A stretch of DNA of 26,662 nucleotides, taken from the IMG/VR virus record IMGVR_UViG_3300022539_000168, positions 1 through 26,662 of that record; one strand, 5' to 3'. Every line of letters begins with the position of its first letter. Within the stretch, counting starts at the first letter, position 1. Of this stretch, positions 1 through 6,432 are shown piece after piece. The notes under the pieces are model-generated. The model did not search any database. It was not told the DNA's origin and was given only the letters and a program-made list of their open reading frames with translations. The stretch is from a virus. The position numbers and the translations under genes were made by a program.

Positions 1-982
1 AGCCCTGCGCGTTATTTGTAATCGTTGTGTTGGCATTAGGCAGAAATTTGCCGCCAGGGAATACTACGAGTTCCGTAATAGTCTTCGCTCGTCCATCGCG
101 GCTCAAGTCTAATGTGCCACCCATCACATAAGCGAAGACTAAGACATCCGTGCTATTGTACTCCAAAAGGCCACCCGTCATAGCCAGATTCCCAACCCCG
201 CCAGCGTTAAGACCTTGGATAACCCGTCCGGCGGCAATATATGTATTCGCTATAGTAGATGTTCCATTATGCAGGACCGTCCCCCCATTCATAGCGCAAC
301 GGGTAATCGCAATGGTCGATTCCACAGTCAAATGCGCGTCGGCCGGTGGATTGTTACGGTAACTTACCCATATATTGGTGCCGTCGAAGTTCGATAAAGC
401 GACCACGCGGCCCTTAATCACTATCAAATTGTTAATGACGCCATCGACTTCAATCTCTGCCGCTTGTTCATCGGTGTCGATGTAGAGGAATTCGATATTG
501 CCCTCGCCAAGAGGCCCCGCCTTAATGAAGAATGCACCTGGCCCCTGCTTAACGATGTTGCCCACTGCGCCTGTAGGGTCGGATGCGGTGTCAATTATCA
601 ATGGGGCCGCCGATGTGCCAATGTCACCCGTATACAACGGATGCACGGTCAAAGAGTTCAGGTCGACGCCGTCCGGAGCGTCTTGGTTGCTTGTGACTGA
701 GGTAGATGAAGTGCGATTAAAAATGACATCATTCGTATCCACCGGGACAGCCCCGAGCGACCAGTTCGCCACGTTGTTCCAATTGCCGTCCGCGCCGAGC
801 CAGATGTTATATGCCACGGGAGAGTCCTCCTCTCCCTCGTACGACTTGGCTTGCCGAGCGAATTGGCCAACTTCTTTGAGTTCCCCGTCCTCCCAGACGA
901 AGCCGCGTGCCTGCCCGAATGCCGGAACCGCCAGAATCAATACCGAGAGGAACCAACCCCAGATTTGCACCTTCGCGTTCAC
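1..982 (-). CDS. beta-rich surface/tail protein with signal peptide (3' end outside window)
   Basis: An open frame of 327 codons runs off the left edge with no stop, so the C-terminus is missing. The GTG start at 982 follows AGGAG with 7-nt spacing. Residues 1-27 form a signal peptide: a short basic N-terminus (NAKVQ), a hydrophobic core (WFLSVLILAVPAF) and a possible cleavage site after GQA. After a charged linker (about 28-55), residues 56 onward match the complete neighbour at 1121-1903: both have a LG..G....NWSL...P element, then a YTG.IGT..APL element, then beta-strand repeats. A second in-frame GTG at 817 has its own strong ribosome site (GGAGG, 8 nt) and would give a product without the signal peptide, whose start (AYNIWLG) parallels the neighbour's (ADNFFLG). 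This is probably a tail-tip, fibre or exported host-surface protein. No enzymatic motif is visible. The family assignment is inference; the paralogy is seen directly. Confidence 0.75.
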   Translation of the reverse strand, partial: MNAKVQIWGWFLSVLILAVPAFGQARGFVWEDGELKEVGQFARQAKSYEGEEDSPVAYNIWLGADGNWNNVANWSLGAVPVDTNDVIFNRTSSTSVTSNQDAPDGVDLNSLTVHPLYTGDIGTSAAPLIIDTASDPTGAVGNIVKQGPGAFFIKAGPLGEGNIEFLYIDTDEQAAEIEVDGVINNLIVIKGRVVALSNFDGTNIWVSYRNNPPADAHLTVESTIAITRCAMNGGTVLHNGTSTIANTYIAAGRVIQGLNAGGVGNLAMTGGLLEYNSTDVLVFAYVMGGTLDLSRDGRAKTITELVVFPGGKFLPNANTTITNNAQG

Positions 983-1074
983 AACCGTTCTCCTGTTTGA
1001 GAGTTGTGCGTGCGAGGCGGGTTTCGGCGTGACGACCACACCTGAAAAGGCAACTCGTCGCGCACGACCGCGGG

Positions 1075-1080
1075 ATTATA
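1075..1080 (-). promoter_or_regulatory. possible -10 element upstream of signal-peptide gene
   Basis: The minus strand reads TATAAT here, about 90 bases upstream of the GTG at 982, in the 138-base gap after the gene ending at 1121. No good -35 hexamer lies at 16-18 bases (only TATACT at 17). It could be a weak promoter or chance. Confidence 0.25.
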
Positions 1081-1120
1081 CCCGATTCCGTACGCGAAGT
1101 ATAAGCCCGATAATGTCCAG

Positions 1121-1903
1121 TCATAGTGGATACTCCGCGGTAACGAGCGTGGTGCTCGCCTGCTTGAATCTGGCGTTGCGGCCCTTCCAAAGCGTCGTGA
1201 TCGTCAAGATCGCCCGCACGTTGCTAGCGTCGAGCGAACCGCTGTCGTAGATCATCGCGAGCACAATGGGCGAGCCAGCGGCAGCGTAGACCACCTTGGC
1301 GCCAGGCCCGATCTTCATATTGGAAACCAGCCCGCCCAGCGGAAGCTGTGTGAACGTACCCGTGCCGAAATGATAGAGGTTCGTGACAGCGGGCAGGCAG
1401 GTCACGTTGCCCTTGCCGAGCATGTGGACTGCGGCAAGCGTATTGGCGCCCACAATTGTGACATTTGCATCACCAACCCAAAGTTCGTCCGTTCCGGTCA
1501 GCGTCGCCGTAAGGGTCACATCGCCCGCCAGAGCTTCGATGATGCCGATCTTGGCTGTATTCGCTCCGAGGTACGCATGGCAGGATTGGTTGTTGACGAT
1601 GACCCGCGCAGTATCGGAGGTGCTGCCGTTCTCGAAGTATAGATGCCCCGGACCACGCATCTGGAAGGTCGCCGCAGAAAGCCGCAACGGCGCACCGGCA
1701 GTACCGATCGAGCCCGTATACTGAGGCTCGACTATGAAGTCGCCCATTAACTCCGCGGTCGAGGTGTGGTTGTCGTCGGTGCAGTCGACATTAGTCCGCC
1801 CGTCCCAAATAGCGTTGTCGCCAACAGCCGGTTCGGCAGCTAGTGACCAGTTGCCATCGGTCTCGAAAACGCCCGTGCCGCCCAGGAAAAAATTGTCAGC
1901 CAT
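1121..1903 (-). CDS. beta-rich virion surface protein (paralogue of the gene at the left edge)
   Basis: 260 residues, Gly/Thr/Ala/Val-rich with short alternating strands, like beta-helix or beta-sandwich fibre proteins. The N-terminus (ADNFFLGGTG) goes straight into the NWSLAAEPAVGDNAIWDG segment shared with the downstream gene, and YTGSIGTAGAPL near residue 62 is the second shared block. There is no signal peptide, unlike the paralogue. AGAGG lies 7 nt before the ATG at 1903. The C-terminus ends in TLVTAEYPL. Position after the tail-tip genes suggests a fibre or receptor-binding accessory, but nothing identifies the ligand. A further open frame in the +1 frame begins exactly at its stop (see findings), so the annotated C-terminus may be shortened. 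Confidence 0.8.
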   Translation of the reverse strand: MADNFFLGGTGVFETDGNWSLAAEPAVGDNAIWDGRTNVDCTDDNHTSTAELMGDFIVEPQYTGSIGTAGAPLRLSAATFQMRGPGHLYFENGSTSDTARVIVNNQSCHAYLGANTAKIGIIEALAGDVTLTATLTGTDELWVGDANVTIVGANTLAAVHMLGKGNVTCLPAVTNLYHFGTGTFTQLPLGGLVSNMKIGPGAKVVYAAAGSPIVLAMIYDSGSLDASNVRAILTITTLWKGRNARFKQASTTLVTAEYPL

Positions 1904-1920
1904 AGCCTATCCTCTCGTTA

Positions 1921-2520
1921 TCACGGGATGCCGCGCGTACTCGCTGTCAGTAACCCGCTGTTTCTGTGCCAATCCTCAAGCAGAGCATGGCCACGCCCGT
2001 TGGGACCGGCACCCGCCTTGCCACCGCAACCGCCGCAACCACCGGACTTCTTAGAAGCCCGTGCCGCCTCCATGGCGTCCTTAGCCTGCTCCGATTGCTT
2101 CAGTTGTTCCGCCTGCTCGGGGAACTGTAGTCGTGGACAGATATGGTTCTTGCGCCGGTTCTTGCTTTCCCTTAGCTCAGACCACCGGTTCTGGCTACAA
2201 CCACATGAACCGCAGTAATGGGACGCCTGGTGTGGGTAACGCCCGTCATCGGCCACAATCAGAACTGGGCACGCATCACATTTGGCGTTGCGTATGCGAT
2301 AGGCTTCCTCGCTGATCTTCCGGCTCACTCGCCAGTGCATGAACTGGCGAGCTTTCCACGAATAGACCAACACCGTAGTAGCCTTCTCAGCCGCGTAACG
2401 AATCACACCCATCCACAGGCTTTGTAAGCCCGCCCACACTCCCTTCGTGTGAGTAGCCCGCAGAGCCGAATAGAAGAATATGAATAGACCGTGGCCCCGT
2501 AATTGTGTTGTGTTATTCAT
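1921..2520 (-). CDS. Cys-rich tail-region protein with putative zinc-binding module
   Basis: 199 residues from the ATG at 2520, which overlaps the upstream stop as ATGA and has GGAG 5 nt before it. A 5-residue longer frame exists but is less likely. Residues 10-65 are hydrophobic and aromatic without a clean transmembrane stretch. Residues 81-128 hold CDAC, then YCGSCGC, then HICP, a C-x2-C...C-x2-C-x-C...C arrangement typical of structural zinc sites. Residues 130-160 are Gln/Glu/Ala-rich and probably helical. Then comes a Gly-Cys run (GGCGGCGG) and a polar tail. I recognise no named family. Coupling to the Cys-rich repeat protein just upstream suggests the two act together at the tail tip, which is inference. 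Confidence 0.7.
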   Translation of the reverse strand: MNNTTQLRGHGLFIFFYSALRATHTKGVWAGLQSLWMGVIRYAAEKATTVLVYSWKARQFMHWRVSRKISEEAYRIRNAKCDACPVLIVADDGRYPHQASHYCGSCGCSQNRWSELRESKNRRKNHICPRLQFPEQAEQLKQSEQAKDAMEAARASKKSGGCGGCGGKAGAGPNGRGHALLEDWHRNSGLLTASTRGIP

Positions 2521-4532
2521 GCTGGCTCCGAGCAATCAATATCATAGGGGTGCTGGTGCTCATCCCGACACTTGGGGAAGTAATCCCCATAATCTCCACG
2601 CCATTCGCCTCCACGGTTTTCACACCATGCCTGCGTCCAATACTCACACGTCCCATTCGGCAGACAGCAGGCCCCGGGTGTGCAATCTTGTCTCGCACCC
2701 TGACCGCATACGCTGCCATCGCCGAAGAATTTGCCGCCATCCTCAATGCACTGGTCGTAAGGCGTGTCGTCCCAGCACCTTTCGCTTTTGCAGCAGGCAC
2801 CGACGCCGCTATTGCACGAGGTATCTCCACAACCCCACGGAGGCCAACCAGGAGGTTGCTTATTCCAGGCGCCGCCACGCTCCCTGCAATCCATTAAACC
2901 TGTCGTGACGCAACTTCCATCCGGCAGGCAGCATGAACTGTCCGGGCCACAGTCCACGTCGCCACAAGTTGTACCCACTCCTTGGAACGCACCGATACCC
3001 TGGTAGAAGTCACATTGCCCCCTCCACGTCAGATAGCAGCGTCCGGTGAGAGCGCAGCACGCGCCTATCGTCTCAGGGCACAGCACAGACTCGCATGTCG
3101 TACCCACGCCTTGCCATATGCCGTAGTTAGAATCGCAGGACTGTTCTGGAACCACGTTGCAGAGTCCGTGCCCCCGAATGCTGCAACATGCACCCAACGA
3201 GCCTACACAGGTCACTTCAGTACACGTTTTGCCATATCCGATGAACACGTTGTCTGGATCTATATATTCACAGGCTGGTCGTGTCATGCTGGGCCAATTG
3301 GGCGGTCCAAGGCAGATGCCGCTCGGCTTACAGCAGGCGCCTACTCCTTCGGCGCAGTTGAGTTCCGAGCATCGCGTACCGTGGCCCATGTACGTGCCGC
3401 CGAAGTCTGTGCAGTCCATCTGCACAGCATCGCCGTGAACCATGTGGCATTGTGCGTCGAACTCCCCGAAGTCCTTGCAGCACGCACCCCATCGTTCTGG
3501 GCAGCTTGACACATCAGCACAGGTTGGAGCACCCATTGGTATGCCATCTAATGCCCGGCAGAACTGTACGCTCGTTAGCTGATTCCTGGCTGGCACATCA
3601 ATGCACACATGGTCTGGTATACAGCAAGGAGTTGTGCGCCGATCGTGGCATTCTATACTATGATCTGCACACGTTGTGCCTGGCCCTTGGAATAATCCAC
3701 CAACCGCATAACAACCGGGCGATGTAAGCCCATCTTCGCAGATACCATTCAACAAACAGCAGGCGCCTTCCTCGCAGGCTATTACATCGCAGGTCTGACA
3801 TGGGTGCCATACGGCTCCGGGCTGGGCGTGGCAATCGTCCGGGTATATGCGATCTTCGCACGTACCATCGCCGTGGCAACAGGCACCCCAGAAATTCGGA
3901 GAGGCACACGAAACGCCGTCGCATGTTGCACCGATCGCTCCATGCTCTACCCCGCCTTGGGTCGCACACTCGTCAGCAGACCACTCGAAGCATCGCGTGC
4001 CTTCAGGTGTGTAGACGCAACACGGCAACGCGGGCTCCCAATCGGGCCGGGACGGATAAGGGTCGTGGTATTCACCGCCAAGATCATCACACATCGCTCG
4101 CGTAGTACGTGCCACAAGCGCATTAGTGATGCGACACCAGCCCTGTTCCAATAATGCGCTATCCCAGAATCTATCCACATAATACTCGCCGCAGCTTCCA
4201 TCGCCGATCTGGAAACTCCATCCCGCGACGTTACATCGCCAATAGGGGAACCACTCATAGTGAACAAACGGTGTACCCGCCTCCTCCTCTGTTCGCTGCC
4301 ATTGGCGACATATCCCGGCAGTTGTGGTCGCGCAGCCTACGCAAGTAAACTCCGACCATCCATCACCACATGGATCACATAAGGGCTTTGTAACTTCCCA
4401 GGCGCACATACCCTCCACGTCTAATGGCGCAATGCAGTCGTCCTCAACCAAACATCCACGCACGCCTAACATAGACTCAACGAACACTCCACCAAATTTG
4501 GACTCGCAGAAAGTATCGAAATCCGTACTCAT
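2517..4532 (-). CDS. large Cys-rich tandem-repeat protein, probable tail fibre/adhesin
   Basis: 671 residues from the ATG at 4532, which overlaps the preceding stop as ATGA. A GTG nine codons upstream (4559) is an alternative. The first ~165 residues are Cys-rich but irregular. The rest is about 11 repeats of 40-50 residues with the pattern GACC....G.C, a middle Cys, GG.(F/W).G.GTxC and a final C, six or so Cys per unit. That spacing suggests one small disulphide-bonded domain repeated along a rod. Similar GACC-type repeats occur, to my knowledge, in secreted proteins of Planctomycetes. There is no signal peptide, so if disulphides form it would be after lysis or in the particle. Its place among the tail-tip genes suggests host-surface binding. 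Function is inference; the repeats are seen directly. Confidence 0.8.
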   Translation of the reverse strand: MSTDFDTFCESKFGGVFVESMLGVRGCLVEDDCIAPLDVEGMCAWEVTKPLCDPCGDGWSEFTCVGCATTTAGICRQWQRTEEEAGTPFVHYEWFPYWRCNVAGWSFQIGDGSCGEYYVDRFWDSALLEQGWCRITNALVARTTRAMCDDLGGEYHDPYPSRPDWEPALPCCVYTPEGTRCFEWSADECATQGGVEHGAIGATCDGVSCASPNFWGACCHGDGTCEDRIYPDDCHAQPGAVWHPCQTCDVIACEEGACCLLNGICEDGLTSPGCYAVGGLFQGPGTTCADHSIECHDRRTTPCCIPDHVCIDVPARNQLTSVQFCRALDGIPMGAPTCADVSSCPERWGACCKDFGEFDAQCHMVHGDAVQMDCTDFGGTYMGHGTRCSELNCAEGVGACCKPSGICLGPPNWPSMTRPACEYIDPDNVFIGYGKTCTEVTCVGSLGACCSIRGHGLCNVVPEQSCDSNYGIWQGVGTTCESVLCPETIGACCALTGRCYLTWRGQCDFYQGIGAFQGVGTTCGDVDCGPDSSCCLPDGSCVTTGLMDCRERGGAWNKQPPGWPPWGCGDTSCNSGVGACCKSERCWDDTPYDQCIEDGGKFFGDGSVCGQGARQDCTPGACCLPNGTCEYWTQAWCENRGGEWRGDYGDYFPKCRDEHQHPYDIDCSEPA
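2520..4028 (-). repeat. about 11 tandem Cys-rich protein repeats (GACC...GTTC type)
   Basis: Within the 671-residue protein, units begin at successive (A/S/P)CC motifs: PCCVYTPEG, GACCHGDG, GACCLLNG, PCCIPDH, GACCKDFG, GACCKPSG, GACCSIRG, GACCALTG, SCCLPDG, GACCKSE and GACCLPNG. Each ends near a (T/S)xC or DC. Units differ at most non-Cys positions, so the array is old or diversified rather than recently amplified at the DNA level. Confidence 0.85.
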
Positions 4533-5473
4533 ACATGCGCCGCATTCTTCTCCGCCCACGCGCGGCTATCTCGGTTATCGTCCAACCAAGCAAAGGGTAA
4601 ATTCGGCCCCCAGGCGCCGTCTAAACCGCCCGCAATGCCCGTCGTGGCGTAGATGATGTCACCTACGCGATATCGCGGCACAATAACCTGCCTCTCCTCT
4701 GCTACGACGACGTCGTCCTCCTTGAGCCGCGCCCACCGCTCTTGAGGCAGTCCCGGTATGTGCGTGTACGTGATGCCGTTGCGCGAATACTCCTCTGGGT
4801 TGATGCGAAGCAGCCAGGGACGTGCAACACTGACAATCGCTTCGCCTTCGGTGTCGTCAGACCCCGCCCAAGCGTGTGTCCTCAAATAATTGTCGTGAAT
4901 CCCGTGCTCGATGATCTTGAACTGCCGCGTCAGCTTCGCGTTCATCGGCCACAACAACGGCGGTCCCTGCCCTCGCAACTGTAGCCAGTAGATGGGCGTA
5001 TCGGCGGTAGGTAGGATCGTGCCGCCCTCGGGACTCAAATCCTTGAACACACCCCCGGCGAAGTCCATCGGCACGTACCCGCAGCCAGGAGTCGCCGTTA
5101 TGCGACTCGACGAGCCCCAGCGGTACGTGTAGTCGCCCTTGACGAGATCCACGACATCGTCGTCCTCCACGGGGTCAATGTCTATCGGGTCAGGGTTCTC
5201 TATTGCGTAGACCACATCCCGGACCATTACGGTCGTATCAACCTTCGTGGGAGCAACGACTACCGCTACGAATCGGGTAGTGGATAGAATGTGGGAAGTA
5301 GGCGTTGGCTCTACTGAGACTATATTGCCCGCAGCGCCGCGGCGCAGGTTCGCACCTGAGCCCACCTTGAAGTTGTCCGCCTTCTCGCCAGCCTTAGATA
5401 AACGGTTCATCTTACTGGCGGACTGGTCGCGTTCTTTCATCCCCGGCGCAAAGGTTGGAAAGCCGCCAGCCAT
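4529..5473 (-). CDS. tail-tip / minor structural protein, unknown
   Basis: 314 residues. The ATG at 5473 overlaps the previous stop (TAATG), with GGAGG about 10 nt upstream. The N-terminal ~45 residues are basic and Gly/Ser-rich (GGFPTFAPGMKERD, then SKAGEKADNFKVGSG), suggesting a flexible or packing arm. Residues 50-200 look beta-rich, with an acidic stretch near 100 (PVEDDDVVD). The C-terminal part includes RYRVGDIIYATTG, which resembles a small barrel strand pair. I recognise no family. It is the second gene after the tape measure, where siphoviruses keep distal-tail and baseplate-hub genes, so a tail-tip role is likely from position only. Confidence 0.75.
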   Translation of the reverse strand: MAGGFPTFAPGMKERDQSASKMNRLSKAGEKADNFKVGSGANLRRGAAGNIVSVEPTPTSHILSTTRFVAVVVAPTKVDTTVMVRDVVYAIENPDPIDIDPVEDDDVVDLVKGDYTYRWGSSSRITATPGCGYVPMDFAGGVFKDLSPEGGTILPTADTPIYWLQLRGQGPPLLWPMNAKLTRQFKIIEHGIHDNYLRTHAWAGSDDTEGEAIVSVARPWLLRINPEEYSRNGITYTHIPGLPQERWARLKEDDVVVAEERQVIVPRYRVGDIIYATTGIAGGLDGAWGPNLPFAWLDDNRDSRAWAEKNAAHV

Positions 5474-6432
5474 TATTGCAAGCCCTCCAGCCAGCCGTTG
5501 AAGTATATCTCGAATTGACGACGGAATCGCTCGCCTACAGCCGTGCCCTCTGGCGCGGGGTCTGTTCCCCCCGGCATCGGAGTTTGGTTGCCGCGAATCT
5601 TAACAATCGCAGCTCCGACGCTGATAGCGTTCGGGTCGGTGAAGGTGTGATAATAGTCAAACTGCCAACCCACGTACTTCGACGCGAATGTTACGCTGAC
5701 GTTGTGGACGACGGGGTTATTGGGCTCCGTGCCGGTAGCTTCATCAACAGTCCAAGCCCAGAGTATCAGTTGCCGTGGGCGGAATAGAAGACCCGTCTTC
5801 GGCAAGCTCACCTCGTCCTCGTTGACGCACACATGGCGAGCGTCCAGCTCCACGATTCGAGTCGGGCGATTGTCGATGAACTGGCGACGGTACGTGTATT
5901 GACAGTTCGAGGTGAGCACATCCATGCCGTAAGCTTTACGCTTGGCTTTCGTCGCCGGATCAAGCATCAAGTCAAGGTCGCCAGCCGTGTATTCCTGCCA
6001 AGGTAAGCCACTCGGGGACGACGCCACCGGCACACCCACCTGGTACAGATACGGCCCGACAATGACCGGATCTATCCCTTCCTCAATTTCTCTCGCTGTA
6101 GGTCGCGTAACATCCATCCGCTCCGAATCGGGGCTTGCCGATATGCTCAGTTGCCACTCGCCGCCGAAGCCGGGAGTAAGGAGGTTGGGAGCGCTGTAGG
6201 GAACTACGACAGTATGGGTAGTACCGTCCGACCATGAAACGCGAGGTAGCCCTGCGATCGCAAAGGGCCTGTCCCACACGCCCGTGCCAGGTGCAGCCTT
6301 AGTAAGCAGCTCGTCATCGAATATCGGATCACAGGCAACGCCGTCCCTTGTGGGCGCCTCGACAATGAAGACGCGATCGAAGAATTGCCCAGTGCCGAGG
6401 CGGTAATCCTCGTATTGCTCGTTCGCACTCAT
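5473..6432 (-). CDS. minor tail protein, first gene after tape measure (distal-tail position)
   Basis: 319 residues. The start overlaps the tape-measure stop as ATGA. The sequence is mixed alpha/beta with many aromatic residues, for example QYTYRRQFIDNRP near 190 and RQLILWAWTVDE near 235, and a Pro/Gly-rich loop near 290 (TPMPGGTDPAPEG). The gene directly downstream of the tape measure in siphoviruses usually encodes the distal tail protein. I see no diagnostic motif confirming that, so the role is inferred from order. It is coupled to both neighbours, consistent with equal production of tail-tip parts. Confidence 0.75.
   Translation of the reverse strand: MSANEQYEDYRLGTGQFFDRVFIVEAPTRDGVACDPIFDDELLTKAAPGTGVWDRPFAIAGLPRVSWSDGTTHTVVVPYSAPNLLTPGFGGEWQLSISASPDSERMDVTRPTAREIEEGIDPVIVGPYLYQVGVPVASSPSGLPWQEYTAGDLDLMLDPATKAKRKAYGMDVLTSNCQYTYRRQFIDNRPTRIVELDARHVCVNEDEVSLPKTGLLFRPRQLILWAWTVDEATGTEPNNPVVHNVSVTFASKYVGWQFDYYHTFTDPNAISVGAAIVKIRGNQTPMPGGTDPAPEGTAVGERFRRQFEIYFNGWLEGLQ

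Noticed and set aside
807-1127. Minus-strand frame from the ATGA at 1127 (about 105 codons)
   Set aside because: GGAG and the overlap look good, but the product is Arg/Gly/Cys-rich without structure and covers the signal-peptide gene start in another frame.
498-1250. 250-codon plus-strand open frame
   Set aside because: It lies opposite two better-supported minus-strand genes with signal peptide and paralogy; its composition is Ser/Arg/Pro-rich and it has no ribosome site.
2520-4028. CRISPR or DNA tandem repeat
   Set aside because: The periodicity is in Cys codons of a protein; the DNA units are not near-identical and have no spacer structure.
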